Shown here one piece after another: positions 1 through 11,577 of a DNA stretch of 64,000 nt; position 1 is the stretch's first letter, and each line of letters opens with the position of its first letter. The notes under the pieces were generated by a model. The model searched no databases, had not been told where the DNA came from, and was given only the letters and a program-made list of their open reading frames with translations. Both the position numbers and the translations under genes were made by a program. Source of the stretch: Haematobia irritans (Eukaryota > Arthropoda > Insecta > Diptera > Muscidae); contig NC_134398.1 of assembly GCF_050003625.1 (NCBI RefSeq), forward strand, positions 197,477,700-197,541,699, read 5' to 3'.

Positions 1-387
1 TTCCCAAAAATAGTAAAATTGAACTACTGTATGGTTAAAATGGCTATGATATGGCACCAATGATTTTCTTTTTTACTTTTAGTTCATTTTTTTCTATGGG
101 AGGGCATAATTTCGTAAACTGCAGTTAAAAAGTACAACAGGGCATTAAATTTTATTGGTTTTAACAACGCTTTGTGGAAATCTCAAAATATACAGTACAA
201 TTAAGTTCAATTTTCGTACGAGTTAGTTTGTTCTTTCAATATAACAGTTTACATTTTTTTCAGTGTACTGAAAATGAAAGTTATAGGATGAAATTATTAC
301 ATGGAAATAGTTTTGGTATTGTGAGATGCGTACATTTCGATCTACACCATCTATTGTCACTCGCGCATTATAATAAAAAATAAGTAA
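1..387. other. AT-rich unassigned sequence
   Basis: No recognisable gene or repeat. The short open frame at 174-383 is AT-driven and has no recognisable motif. The segment ends where a family B element terminus begins. Confidence 0.4.
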
Positions 388-850
388 GTAAAGTCTAAAG
401 TCGGGCGGGGCCGATTATATTATACCCTTCACCACTATGTAGGCCAAAATTTGTGTTACCATCTCAACTACTTCACATTTGCTGGAAGCTTTATAAAGGC
501 GACAATTTTTTTACTTCTACAAAATCTAGAATTAAATTTTAAATCGGCTAACGCTATCCAGTTAATTGGAGGAAACTTCCATTGAAACTTGGTCTAAAAT
601 GTGTAACAGTCTACCATATTTCCCCAACTCTGGTGTACGTATATATGGGAGCTATATATAATCTGAACCGATATTGACTAAATTTGACATGTATAGTTAG
701 AATAATAATTCTGCTATCTATGCGAAATTTCACGTAAAACTTTGGCCCTCCTGGGTCATATGAGTGCAAATCGGACGGAAGATATATATGGGAGCCATAT
801 CTAAATCTGAACCGATTTCAACCAAATTTGGCACAATTACCGATACTTGG
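388..850 (+). mobile_element. Family B DINE-like element, 3'-truncated
   Basis: It begins with the family B terminus (AAGTCTAAAGTCGGGCGGGG at about 391), which contains a GTCGG/CCGAC inverted repeat, then a TATACCCTTCACC motif. The body carries two degenerate copies of the family B unit (ATATATGGGAGC near 645 and 785, followed by a stretch reading like AACCGATTTCAACC). The copy stops near 850 without the usual tail. It is non-autonomous; the open frame at 764-997 only reads through the repeat unit. Confidence 0.7.
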
Positions 851-2141
851 CACAATCAATACAAAATTTTTGAAGTTAATGACAAATTATTGAATCCTAA
901 TAAGGTTTTATTATTTCTTAGAGTACAGTACTTTTCCAAAGACGGCAACAAGAATTTGATAGATTACATGACTCCACAGATTTCTCGTGCGGCGTAAAAA
1001 TATTCGCCGCTTTTTACATTTTATATTTTAAATATAAGAAAAATGATTATTTAATTTTTAACCTCAAGACCATTGATTTCGAAATGAATTTTCTAGTCAA
1101 AAACTATATCTTCCTAGTATTATAAATATATTTATTTTTTCTTTCGAATTTAATAAATGGATATGAATAATAATAATTATAATAATAATTGTTGAAGGTC
1201 TTCAGTGTATGAGAATGTGTATATGGCTGTAACAATAAAAGCTTTATGAGTCCGCATTAGCATGATTTATTAAACCCACATCAAACCACTAAGTAATACA
1301 CGATTTTTGAATTTATTTATTTTGATATGTGGGAGTGTATTAGGAAGAGATGAAAATAAAAGTGAATGTCGGTTACATAAGTGTAAGTTAAAATATAGCT
1401 CCATTACTTCAGTGCCCTTAAAGTATTAAATTTTCATTTTCTCGATCAAATTAGAATGAATGAATGATGGAATACAATCGAGGCATGCTATTGAAAAACC
1501 AATCTCTACCATACTCTCTGTCGCAAGCTTAGACTCGAATATTATTCCATTTTATCATATTTTTATATACTGGTTTATGCACACTGAGACAAATGGAGAA
1601 TTTTCGTATACCCTCTCAAGGAGAAAAAATTAACTAAAAGCAAAGAAGAAAATCGGTGGCGCCAATAAAAATAAGTTAAATTTAGTGGACTACGGACTTT
1701 TTTTCGGTGAGGGTGAAGTTATATGACCATGCAGAAAGAATTTTGAATTTTGACTGTAAGGGTGCAGCGATTTTTATTTTATTATGTCTTCTAGATGGTT
1801 GGAGTAGATGGTGGACTGTATCTTTCCATTTTAATGCCCATAGTTATAACTATAACTAAGGCGGTTTTAAAATGGGCAGCAGGAAAAAGTTCCCTAAAAT
1901 AAAAATGAAACAAGATCCCAAATGTTGAACGATACTTCATAATGGATATGAGCCCCATGAAAATTAGACCCAATACAATGTAGCTTGAGCATTAAAATCA
2001 AAAAAAAAAAAAAATTAAGCTCCTTATCACTTTCGAAAATGCCTTAATTTGTAAAAATACCTCAAACTTACCTATACCTCTAACTCTTATATATCTCCAA
2101 TTAATTTTAAGGATTTCATAAAGTATCAAAAATAATAGTCT
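851..2141. other. Unassigned AT-rich stretch
   Basis: About 1.3 kb with no frame longer than 60 codons, no recognisable repeat family and no RNA gene signal. It includes AAT/ATT-rich simple sequence near 1165-1190 and a poly-A run near 2000. A host intron or intergenic origin is possible but cannot be shown. Confidence 0.4.
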
Positions 2142-2200
2142 ACAAAATGGTGGAGTGAATAATATGGTCGGCCCACCACAATTTAGATTTTCCTTACTTG
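2142..2200 (-). mobile_element. Family B terminus fragment
   Basis: A degenerate reverse copy of the family B end: ACAAAATGGTGGAGTG followed by GGTCGGCCC and TTTCCTTACTTGTT. Only about 60 bp remains, and it directly abuts the next element tail. Confidence 0.6.
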
Positions 2201-2470
2201 TTATACCCTAAACCACAGGGTATAATACCTTTGATCTGCAACAAAATGTTACTAAAATATTGATTTTAGACCCCATTAAATATATACCGATCGACTGAGA
2301 ATCACCTCCTTCGTCCGTCTGTCCATATATTAGCTTTTCGTAGGCTTCCGGTCCTAATTATTAACCGACTTTGATGAAACTTGGTACATGGTGTTGGTTT
2401 GCCACAAAGGCAAACGATATCTGAAAATATCGGATTAAATTTAGATATAGCTCCCATACTAATGTATATC
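2201..2470 (-). mobile_element. DINE-like element tail in reverse orientation
   Basis: Begins with a TACCCTAAACCACAGGGTA inverted repeat, then a diverged reverse complement of the conserved tail, including CGACTGAGAATCACC and CGTCCGTCTGTCC (the GTCY microsatellite seed), and a GATATAGCTCCCAT piece. It runs straight into the 29-bp array, which is also reversed, so the two probably belong to one large element. Confidence 0.6.
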
Positions 2471-2474
2471 CCTA

Positions 2475-3980
2475 TTTTTTTTTTTTGTCAAAATTTCATT
2501 TCTATAGAAAATTTTGTCAAAATTTTATTTCTATAGAAAATTTTGTCAAAATTTTATTTCCATAGAAAATTTTGTTAAAATTTTATTTCCATAGAAAATG
2601 TTGTCAACATTTTATTTCCAAAGAAAATTTTGTCAAAATTTTATATCCATAGAAAATTTTGTCAAATTTTATTTCCAAGGAAATATTGCCTGAATTTTAT
2701 TTTCATAGAAAATTTTGTCAAAATTTTATTTCCATAGAAAATTTTGTCAAAATTTTTTTTCATAGAAAATTTTGTCAAAATTTTATTTCATTGGAAAATT
2801 TTATAAAAATGTTATTTCAATAGAAAATTTTGTCAAAATTTTATTTCCATAGAAAATTTTGTCAAGATTTTATTTCCAAAGAAAATTTTGTCAAAATGTT
2901 ATTTCCTTAGAAAATTTTGTAAAAATTTCATTTCCATAGAAAATTTTGTTAAAATTTTAATTCCATAGAACATTTTGTCAAAATTTTATTTCCATAGAAA
3001 ATTTTGTCAAAATTTTATTTCCTTTGAAAACTTTGTCAAATGTTATTTCCATAGAAAAAATTGTCAAATAATATTTCCGTAGAAAATGTTGTCAAATTTT
3101 ATTTCCATAAAACATTCTTTCACAAATTTATTTCCATAGAAAATTTTGTCAAAAATTTTATCAAAATTTTATTTTTATGGAAAATTTTGTCACAATTTTA
3201 TTTCCATAGAAAAAAATTTGCCAGGATTTTATGTCCATAGAACATTTCGTCAAAATTTTATTTCTATAGAAATATTTGTCAAAATTTTATTTCCATAGAA
3301 AATTTTGTCAAAATTGTATTTCCATAGAAAATATTGGCAAAATTTTATTTCAATAGAAAATTTTTTTCAATATTTTTTTTTCCATAGAAAATTTATTTTT
3401 ATGGAAAATTTTGTCACAATTTTATTTCCATAGAAAAAAATTTGCCAGGATTTTATGTCCATAGAACATTTCGTCAAAATTTTATTTCTATAGAAAATTT
3501 TGTCAAAATTTTATTTCCATAGAAAATTTTGTCAAAATTGTATTTCCATAGAAAATATTTGCAAAATTTTATTTCTATAGAAAATTTGTTTCAAGATTTT
3601 TTTCCATAGAAAATTTTGTCAAAATTTTATTTCCATAGAAAATTTTATCAAAATGTTATTTCTATAGAAAATTTTGTGAAAATTTTATTTCCATAGAAAA
3701 TTTTGTCAAGATTTTATTTCCATAGAAAATTTTGTCAAAATTTTATTTCCTTAGAAAATTTTGTCAAAATTTCATTTCCATAGAAAATTTTGTCAAAATT
3801 TTATTTCCGTAGAAAATTTTGTCAAATGTTATTTCCATAAAAAATGTTGGCAAATGTTATTTCAATAGAAAATTTTGTCAACATATTATTTCCATAAACA
3901 TTTTTTTCACAATTTTATTTCCGTAGAGAATTTTGTCAACATTTTATTTCTATAGAAAATTTTGTCGAAATTTTATTTCT
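2475..3980 (-). repeat. 29-bp AT-rich minisatellite array, about 1.5 kb
   Basis: Roughly 50 degenerate tandem copies of a 29-bp unit. Read on the minus strand the unit is TTTCTATAGAAATAAAA followed by TTTTGACAAAA. Units carry the CTATAG palindrome and differ by 1-3 substitutions or small indels. A block of about 222 bp is duplicated (marker TTGCCAGGATTTT at about 3219 and 3441). Short open frames here are periodic by-products with no coding meaning. Confidence 0.95.
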
Positions 3981-4562
3981 GTTGTTGTGTTTTGATTTCA
4001 GCTTAAACCATGCATTGACTAAACTACAAGTGTAGCTTAACCAACAGAGGAAAAGAATGTTTGTCACATTTATTTGGGCAAAGCCCTATAGACTGCAAGA
4101 TGGTTGGATGGGCCCACGTTTCGGAATTACCACATTCCTCATCAGCATCCTCTACTTACAGCAAAACTATCAACCAATTATCAGAATAAGTTCAGGCAGT
4201 TAATTAAACCCAACAATGAACCACACTTGAACCTTCCGAAAAAAGGTTTTGCATGATAGCCGGCTTATGCCGAAATAAATTCGTACAAACATATCTCTTT
4301 TCCTGAATTTATTGTGATAATTGGTTGATAGTTTTGCTGCAAGTAGAGGATGGTGATGAGGAATATGGTAATTCCGAAACGTGCGTCCATCCAACCATCT
4401 TGCAGTCTATAGGGCTTTACCCAAATAAATTTGATAAACATTCTTTTCCTCTGTTGGTTAAGCTACACTTGTAGTTTAGTCAATGTATGGTTTTAAGCTG
4501 AAACCAAAAAACAACAACAATGCTTAAAGAACAAAACCAACAATAACAAAACAAAACAATTG
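3981..4562. mobile_element. Foldback element D1 with ~205-bp inverted arms
   Basis: The left arm (about 3991-4196) is the reverse complement of the right arm (about 4301-4505) with few mismatches. Matching markers include AACTACAAGTGTAGCTTAAC against GTTAAGCTACACTTGTAGTT. The central spacer is about 100 bp and contains GCCGGCTTATGCCG. The outer flank has a CAACAACAA-rich run. No transposase is encoded; the minus-strand frame at 4200-4394 is spurious. The element interrupts a 29-bp array, as do its other copies near 16 kb and 31.4 kb. Confidence 0.85.
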
Positions 4563-5155
4563 AAAATTTTATTTTCATAGAAAATTTTGTCAAAATTTTA
4601 TTTCTATGGAAAATTTTGTCAGAATTTTATTTCCATAGAAAATTTTGTCAAAATTTTATTTCTATGGAAAATTTTGTCAGAATTTTATTTCCATAGAAAA
4701 TATTGTCAGAATTTTATTTCCATAGAAAATTTTGTGAATTATTATTTCTACAGAAAATTTTATAAAAATCTAGAGAAAATTTTGTAAACATTTTTTTCTA
4801 TAGAAAATATTGTAAAAATTTTATTTCCATAGAAAATTTTGTCAAAATTTTATTTCCATAGAACATATTGTCTAAATTTTATTTTATAGAAAATTTTGTA
4901 AAAATCGTATTTCTATAGAAAATTTTATTTTTATAGAAATTTTTGTCAAAATTTTATTTCTATGAAAATATTGTCAAAATTTTATTTCTATAGAAAATTT
5001 TTTAAAAATTGTATTTCTATAGAAAATTTTGCAAAATTTTATTTCTACAGAAATTTTTGTCAAAATTTTTTTCTATAGAAAATTTTGTCAGAATGTTATT
5101 TCCATAGAAAATTTTGCAAAAATTTTATTTTTATAGAAAATTTTGCAAAATTTTA
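4563..5155 (-). repeat. 29-bp minisatellite array, continuation
   Basis: About 20 further reversed 29-bp units, resuming immediately after the foldback element and ending at the next one. Period and orientation match 2475-3980, so this is one array split by an insertion. Confidence 0.93.
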
Positions 5156-5644
5156 TTTCAAAATGCATTGATCAGCTATGATGCGCGCATTCGAGACTGT
5201 TGTTGTACGAAGTACATTAATGTACTTTAATGTCATTACATGGCATTCATACCCTAGTAAATCAATTGCCGACGGCAATATACTACTGTGGTGTTAATTT
5301 GAAGGCAAAAATGTTTCTACTACTTTTCTTTTTTGGACATTTTGGATTGTTTGAAGCTCATTCTTTGCAATATAAGAAAGCTTTACCAATATTGTCTAAT
5401 AATTGAAATGAGTAGATCGTCCAATAAAGGGAACTGATGAGGATGTGGAAATCCGCAACAGCTGTCTTCCCAACCATTTTGGACAACATTTTTGCTCTTT
5501 CATAACATCATAAAAAAAAAATGAGTAATGATAGACTCATATATATGAGCCATAATATCATTACATGTACTAGAGTACATTAATGTACTTCGTACAACAA
5601 CAGTCTCGAATGCGCCCATCATAGCTGATCAATGCATTTTGAAA
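5156..5644. mobile_element. Foldback element E, ~70-bp inverted arms
   Basis: The left arm 5156-5226 (TTTCAAAATGCATTGATCAG...) is nearly a perfect reverse complement of the right arm 5574-5644 (...TGATCAATGCATTTTGAAA). The arms include TGTTGTACGAAGTACATTAA. The interior of about 350 bp has no recognised coding sequence. It sits inside the 29-bp array and is unrelated in sequence to element D1. Confidence 0.85.
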
Positions 5645-5664
5645 CCAACATACTGAATAAAAAC

Positions 5665-5895
5665 AAAACAATAACAATAAAATTTTATTTCTATTTCTAT
5701 TTTGTCAAAATGTTATTTCCATAGAAAATTTTTTCAAAATTTTATTTCTATAGAAATTTTGGCAAAATTTTATTTCTATAGATAATTTTGTCAAAATTTT
5801 ATTTCTTTAGAAAATTTTGTCAAAATTATATTTCTGTAGAAAATTTTGTCAAAATTTTACTTCTATAGAAAATTTTGTCAAAATTTTATGAATAT
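5665..5895 (-). repeat. 29-bp minisatellite array, last segment
   Basis: About 8 reversed 29-bp units follow the foldback element. The array ends at about 5890 in a segment starting GAGGTACCTCGTAAATGGAG, which recurs as an array border near 15.4 and 17.2 kb. This suggests a shared parent element (called family E array element here). Confidence 0.88.
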
Positions 5896-7125
5896 AGCAA
5901 ATATTGAGGTACCTCGTAAATGGAGGGTAATATTTTGCAATATCGACCAAAACATTAAGACCACTTTGGTAGAATTCTACCAATTGTGGGCAACTTTGTT
6001 TGGACCCTATTTATATTACATATGAGTTTACCATTTAAAATTTCCTTTGAATTATTGGTGGAGATCGTTCATCGTTCCACCCCAGTGTTATACAAACATT
6101 ACCATATATGCATATGTAAATGAAATCATATACACGCTTTCGCACATTCATTATTTATTCCTTCTTCTTTTCCTATTTGTAATCTTAATTATAATTATCA
6201 TTTTATTTATGTACTCTCACAATGTGTTGGCTTTCCCTTGCCGCTCGCCCAGCTGTCTTCATCCGGTCTGGCACCTATAAAACGGAATGACACATCTAGG
6301 TCGAGAACAATAGAAATTCACACGGAAATGCCGTTTTATGGTTTATGTGCGGATTCAGGAAATGTGGAAAATTCAATTAAACCGTCCTTGTCAACTCAGA
6401 AAACTGTTGAAGTCAAAAGGTGTTAAATTAATGCGGAAAATCTTCCCATATCCCACCCTCCAACCTTTGCCACAAAAATCACACTTTGGACTATCCCACC
6501 ACCTACAATGTTGGTGACATATTGTATATAGAACAAATTCTCCAGAAAAGGTTTACATTTTGTTATGGTAAAATTTACCATCCCTACAAAAATCCTATAA
6601 AAAATTATAATTCCTACCTTCTATTGTGTGTGTGTGTCAATAAATAAGCTGGCAAATGAAAGGTTAAGTAAGAGGCCAGCTTGATATGGCCTTGTTGAAA
6701 TTTTTAGTTGAATGTTATTTAAAAACGCTTATTAAAGTGTGCTCTACCCCTGGGGGTCTTTATGAGTCAACACTTGGTTGAGTCACCGAAAAACTGTATC
6801 CTAATCCTTTTTTCGGTTTTGTTTTCTCTTTCAGCAGTTTTGTTGCCCTAGGTTAGAATATAAATTGCGTAAACAATGAATGCGAAAGATAAAGTACGGC
6901 AACATAATAAGAAAAAAGTTATTTATGGTCACAACGCAAAGACGTTGAAAATGTGGTATTCAATTTAGGAAACAGACTAAACTAAGTGTACGAAATATAT
7001 AGATGGTTAATTTAAGATGCGTTTGGATTAAGAGATTTAAATTAAACGAAAAGGTTTCGTAAGGGGTTCCGTTTGCGGATATTTTGTTACATAAATAAAT
7101 TGTACTCTGTTTTCATTATGAAATA
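5896..7125. other. Unassigned region, array border then unique DNA
   Basis: The first ~110 bp (GGTAGAATTCTACCAA palindrome near 5970) is the border of the array-carrying element. The remainder looks unique and has no recognisable repeat. Overlapping open frames at 6047-6280 and 6238-6426 lie in a slightly more GC-rich patch near 6230-6420, but the predicted peptides have no motif I recognise. A host exon cannot be excluded. Confidence 0.35.
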
Positions 7126-7490
7126 AGTAAGGAAAGTTTTAAATAGGCCGATAATATTATATCTTTAAAGCTTTAATCCAGTGACAGCTTATTTTATAGT
7201 TTACGTGGGTTACCTTTAATATTTCGCGATTGGACAACCCTGGTATTGCAATCTGCCAACTGATAGCTCTATCGTAAATCCGATCCCTGAGCCGATCTAG
7301 TCATGTCCGTATGTCTGAGAATATATTTATGTGATGTATACGTCGCAGTTTTAGTCCAATCGACATCAAATTTACACACGCATTTGTTTTGGGTCGGAAT
7401 AGAACCTTACTGATTTTGGAAAAAATCGGTTCAGAGCTAGATATAGTTCCCATATATATCTCTCACTCTATATGTATTTCACAGAAGCTA
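7126..7490 (+). mobile_element. Degenerate family B element
   Basis: Starts with AAGTAAGGAAAGTTTTAAAT and TAGGCCGATAATATTATA, a decayed family B terminus. It contains the AGCCGATCTAGTCATGTCCG tail-like segment and one unit ending GATATAGTTCCCATATATAT. No coding capacity. Confidence 0.55.
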
Positions 7491-7493
7491 CGC

Positions 7494-7840
7494 TGAAAAA
7501 AATATTAGCCTGATATTAAAGATTAAGAAACTTAAATTTAAGGATACATTTCGTTAAAATAATGAAATTTTCATTAAAATAATGTTTATAATCCTTGTTT
7601 CAAAAAAATTTTATCAAAATTTAAGATACAAATATTGGAAATTTTCGATCCTCCGTTAAAATCGCATGTCTTTGAATTAAGGCAACGTATCCTTAAAGTA
7701 AAGAAACACATTTTTTATTTAAATAAATCGTCCTTAAATTAACTGAAATATTGAATCTTTAGATTTAAAATAAAAAATAAAAACAAATATAGGCTAAGGC
7801 ATTATTTTGAGGATTTTGCATCATTGGTTTAAAGTTTTTT
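7494..7840. mobile_element. MITE-like repeat beginning CGCTGAAAAAAA
   Basis: The left end CGCTGAAAAAAATATT resembles the CACTGAAAAAAA terminus of MITE F (8.1, 52.4 and 54.2 kb), and the interior shares TTTAAGGATACATT/ATCCTTAAAG-type inverted segments. The right end merges into a poly-T tract near 7840-7870 and no target duplication was found. Confidence 0.45.
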
Positions 7841-7869
7841 TTTCTTTTGTTTTTTTTTTTTTTTTTTTT

Positions 7870-8120
7870 AATTACGAAACCATTTTTATGCCATGCGCGA
7901 AACCATTTTTATACCCTGCGCCACACTGTGGAACGAGTATGTATTTTGGATTTGGAATAGAACCCTATTGATTTTGGAAGAAATCGGTCAATTTTTAGAT
8001 ATAGCTCCCATAACATATGTACTCGTGATTTGAGGAAATGTGGTAGAATATTTCATATTTTATGCCCATTTTTAACGGGATTTTAGTTGACATTTCACGT
8101 TGAGAATATATTTAACATTA
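7870..8120 (-). mobile_element. DINE-like element end fragment
   Basis: Contains TATACCCTGCGCCACACTGTGG, a terminus resembling the TATACCCTCCACC end of families A and C, then GGAATAGAACCCTATTG and GATATAGCTCCCAT as in the family B body. Truncated at the right by MITE F. Confidence 0.5.
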
Positions 8121-8122
8121 CA

Positions 8123-8338
8123 CTGAAAAAAATATTGTCGTGGATCAAAGATTTCATGTCTTTCATACGAATGCAAATTTTGCTAAGCATGGAAGACGCA
8201 TTTCTCTAATATAATTTTTTTTCCTTGTTCAAATTCGATAACCTTTTCAATGAAGTCGTATTGTCCTTATAATTAAGTGATTTCACTTAAAAATGGGTAT
8301 CATAACATGAAAGAAAATATGTTTGGGCTAAGGTCAAC
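8123..8338 (+). mobile_element. MITE F, left part
   Basis: From CACTGAAAAAAATATTG to GGGCTAAGGTCAACTT it matches the left part of the full MITE F copy at 52428-53083 (same order: TCAAAGATTTCATGTCTT, GAAGACGCATTTCT, AATGAAGTCGTATTGTCC). It is cut at about 8339, where a family A element begins. Confidence 0.75.
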
Positions 8339-9033
8339 TTAACCCTCCACCATAGGATGAGGGGTAAATTAACTTTGTCATTCCGTTTGTAACACATCGA
8401 AATATTGCTATAAGACCCCATAAGGTATAACATATTCTGGGTCGTGGTGAAATTCTGAGTCGATCTAAGCATGTCCGTCCATCCATCTGTTGAAATCACG
8501 CTAACTTCCGAACGAAACAAGCTATCGACGTGAAACTTGGCACAAGTACTTTTTATTGATGTAGGTCGGATGGTATTGAAAATGGGCCATATCGGTCCAC
8601 TTTTCGTATAGCCGCCATATAAACGGACCTTCAGATTTGGCTTGCGCAGCCTCTAAGAGAAGCATATTTCATCCGATCCGGCTGAAATTTGGTACATGGA
8701 GTTTGTATATTTTCTCTAACAACCATGCAAAAATTGGTCCACATAAGTCTATAATTATATATAGCCCCCATATAAACCGATCCCCAAATTTGGGTTGCGG
8801 AGGCTCTAAGAGAAGCAAATTTCATCCGATCCGGTTGAAATTTGGAACATGGTGTTAGTATATGGTCTCTAGCAACCGTGCCAGAATTGGTCCATATCGG
8901 TCCATAATTATATATAGCCCCCATATAAACCGTTCTCCAGATTTGACCTCCGGAGCCTCTTGGAGGGGCAAGTATCATCCGGTCCGGTTCAAATTTAGAA
9001 TGTGGGGTTAGTATATGGCCGCAATTATACAAA
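8339..9033 (-). mobile_element. Family A DINE-like element, truncated
   Basis: Starts with the reversed family A tail (CCCTCCACCATAGGATGAGG), then the conserved tail block (CATTCCGTTTGTAACACATC, CTGAGTCGATCTAAGCATG, CCGAACGAAACAAGCTATCG) and about three 153-bp units. It lacks the hairpin terminus and the 29-bp array. The frames at 8287-8520, 8631-9032 and 8637-8858 read through the repeats on both strands and are not genes. Confidence 0.9.
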
Positions 9034-9335
9034 ACTTAAACTTTTACTTAAAACGGCATTATTCCGTACTTTCTAAGACTTGTCTAAAAGGACTGCATCG
9101 GAAGTGGAAAACAAATAATGGGGATTTCCGGATGCGCTTTTAAAGAAATATTTGTGAAACAACTTACAATTTTTTTTTTTTGCTGGGTACATGTATATTC
9201 AATTTTAGAGCTTTATAGAGCTCCCAATAAATTTCATAGATTTGAGATTATTCTAAAAATTTTGGTCTACACGGTTGTGAAGGTTATAAAATAGTTGGCC
9301 TCGCCCGACTTTAGACTTTCCTCACTTGGTTATAT
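9034..9335 (-). mobile_element. MITE and family B end fragments
   Basis: Positions 9100-9188 resemble the right part of MITE G (TTTCCGGATGCGC, then TTTTTTTTGCTGGGTA). Positions about 9255-9335 are a reversed family B end (TAGTTGGCCTCGCCCGACTTTAGACTTTCC). Both are incomplete. Confidence 0.5.
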
Positions 9336-10104
9336 TTAGATATATTTTGTGCTAATTATTACAACTTTTTATTTCATACACCAGTGTTTTTAATTATAAA
9401 AATTCTAAAGGTCACTAGTGCTATGGCAAACGTGCATATGTTTGCTTGCATCGTTTTTATATTTACACTACTCTTAACTAAAATCTAAATAAACAAATAC
9501 ATTCGAAAACTATATATGGACGTCCGGGAAACAGAATTGCCTTATTTGCATTTCGCCATTCTTCAGCCAAATAAAATTGGTTAATAAAGTGTTTAATTAG
9601 ATTCAAAATAATATTTATGTGAAAATGTTCATTTTGGTTTGCTAATTACCGGATATGTTAACACAGGAAATATTATTGCGGAATGTGGATTATAAATACC
9701 GTACAAAGTGTAAATAAATTATTTTTAGTTAAAGAAATAGTGTGCAAGTTTAAGAAAATTGGCAAAACTCTCTAAGGGAGTTAATGAGGGGAATAAATCA
9801 CATATTTAAAACAAAAACCACGTCCAAGATTTTTATTTAAAACGATTTAACTTAGGTTCATATTTGTGATCAAAATTGTAACAAATTAATTTCACCGTCG
9901 ATTAATAAATGCGATAAGTATTTCGATTTGGAATATACTCAAATGGACAAACGAATTAGAGAGGTGCGTATGACACGTAATTTTGCGTGACAAGCGTGAT
10001 TCACTCAGAGTCATTTTCGTTTCGAACCAATCCAAATTGATTTTAAAAATTAATGTTATTTCCGACATTTTTTGCTTTTTACAAAAAAAAATTAAAGCAA
10101 CAAA
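9336..10104. other. Unassigned AT-rich stretch
   Basis: About 770 bp without recognised repeats, RNA genes or coding motifs. The minus-strand frame at 9892-10110 ends against the next element and shows no known domain. Confidence 0.4.
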
Positions 10105-11550
10105 TAACAAGTATATATGGTCGTAAGTTCGGCCAGGCCGAAGCTTATGTACCCTCCACCATGAATTGTGTAGAAACTTCCATACGGGGTATATATTAAA
10201 CTTAAAAGGCCGATTTAATAAGTATATAATTAAGTATAAAGTTTCTATAGAAATAAAATTTTGACAACATTTTCTATAGAAGTAAAATTTGGAAAAAATT
10301 TTCTATAGAAATAAAATTTTAACAAAATTTTCTATAGAAATAAAATTTTGACAAAATTTTCTATAGAAATAAAATTTTGACAAAATTTTCTATAGAAATA
10401 ACATTTTGACAAAATTTTCTATAAAAATAAAATTTTGATAGATTATTTTTAGCTCGAGTTGCAACCATGATTATGAACCGATATGGACCAATTTTTGTGT
10501 GATTGGGGACCGGCTATATATAACTATAGACCGATATGGACCAATTTTGGCATGGTTATTAGCGACCATATACTAACACCACGTTGCAAATTTCAATCGG
10601 ATCGGATGAATTTTGCTCCTCCAAGAGGCTCCGGAGATCAAATCTGGGTAACGGTTTATATGGGGGCTATATATAATTATGGAACGATATGGACCAATTT
10701 GGTATGGTTGTTAGAGACCATATACTAACACCACGTACCAAATTTCAACCGGATCGGATGAATTTTGCTCCTCTAAGAGGCTCCGCAAGCCAAATCTGGG
10801 GATCGGTTCTTACGGGGGCTATATATAATTATGGACCGATATGGACCAATTTTTGCATGGTTGTTAGAAACCATATACTAACACCACGTTCCAAATTTCA
10901 ACCGGATCGGATGAATGTTGCTCCTCTAAGAGGCTCCGGAGGTCAAATCTGGGGATCGGTTTATATGGGGCTATATATAATTATGGACCGATATAGACAA
11001 ATTTTTGCATGGTTGTTAGAGACCAGATACTAATACCATGTACCAAATTTTAGCCGGATCGCATGAAATTTGCTTCTCTTAGAGGATCCACAAACCAAAT
11101 CTGGGGATCGGGTTATATGGGGGCTATATAAAATTATGGACCGATATGGACCAAATTTTGTATGGTTATTAGAGACCATATACTTACAGCATGTACCAAA
11201 TTTCAGCCGGATCGGATGAAATATGCTACTCTTATATGCTCCGCAAGCCAAATCTGGGGGTCCGTTTATATGGGGGCTATACGTAAAAGTGGACCGATAT
11301 GGTCCATTTGCAATATCATCCGACGTACATCAATAACAACTACTTGTGCCAAGTTTCAAGTCGATAGCTTGTTTCGTTCGGAAGTTAGCGTGATTTCAAC
11401 AGACGGACGGACATGCTTAGATCGACTCAGAATTTCACCACTACCCAGAATATATATACTTTATGGTGTCTTAGAGCAATATTTCGATGTGTTACAAACG
11501 GAATGACAAAGTTAATATACCCCCCATCCTATGGTGGAGGGTATAAAAAA
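10105..11550 (+). mobile_element. Full-length family A DINE-like element
   Basis: The left terminus AACAAGTATATATGGTCG is followed by the hairpin TTCGGCCAGGCCGAA and TGTACCCTCCACCATG. Then come a short 29-bp array (about 10240-10440), about five 153-bp units (10470-11290), the conserved tail (TTCGTTCGGAAGTTAGCGTG, a short GACGGACGG run, AGATCGACTCAGAATTTCAC) and the right terminus CCTATGGTGGAGGGTATAAAA. The tail and its (GTCY) seed resemble Drosophila DINE-1/mini-me elements as I remember them, hence the Helentron-like assignment. No Rep/helicase is present. The frames at 10483-10728, 10689-11033, 11030-11251 and 11162-11506 are repeat read-through. Confidence 0.9.
10240..10440 (+). repeat. 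29-bp array inside family A element
   Basis: About seven 29-bp units in forward orientation, bounded by the family A head and by the first 153-bp unit. This shows that the minisatellite is an internal part of family A. Confidence 0.93.
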
Positions 11551-11577
11551 TATTGCGTTTTACTTTGTTAACATATA

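Noticed and set aside
4587..4787. Small protein with repeated FYF/NFISIENF pattern
   Set aside because: Three rotations of the 29-bp repeat give such patterns in all arrays, for example at 45761-46186.
6047..6426. Possible two-frame host exon
   Set aside because: No conserved motif, splice context or codon signal convincing by eye; left unassigned.
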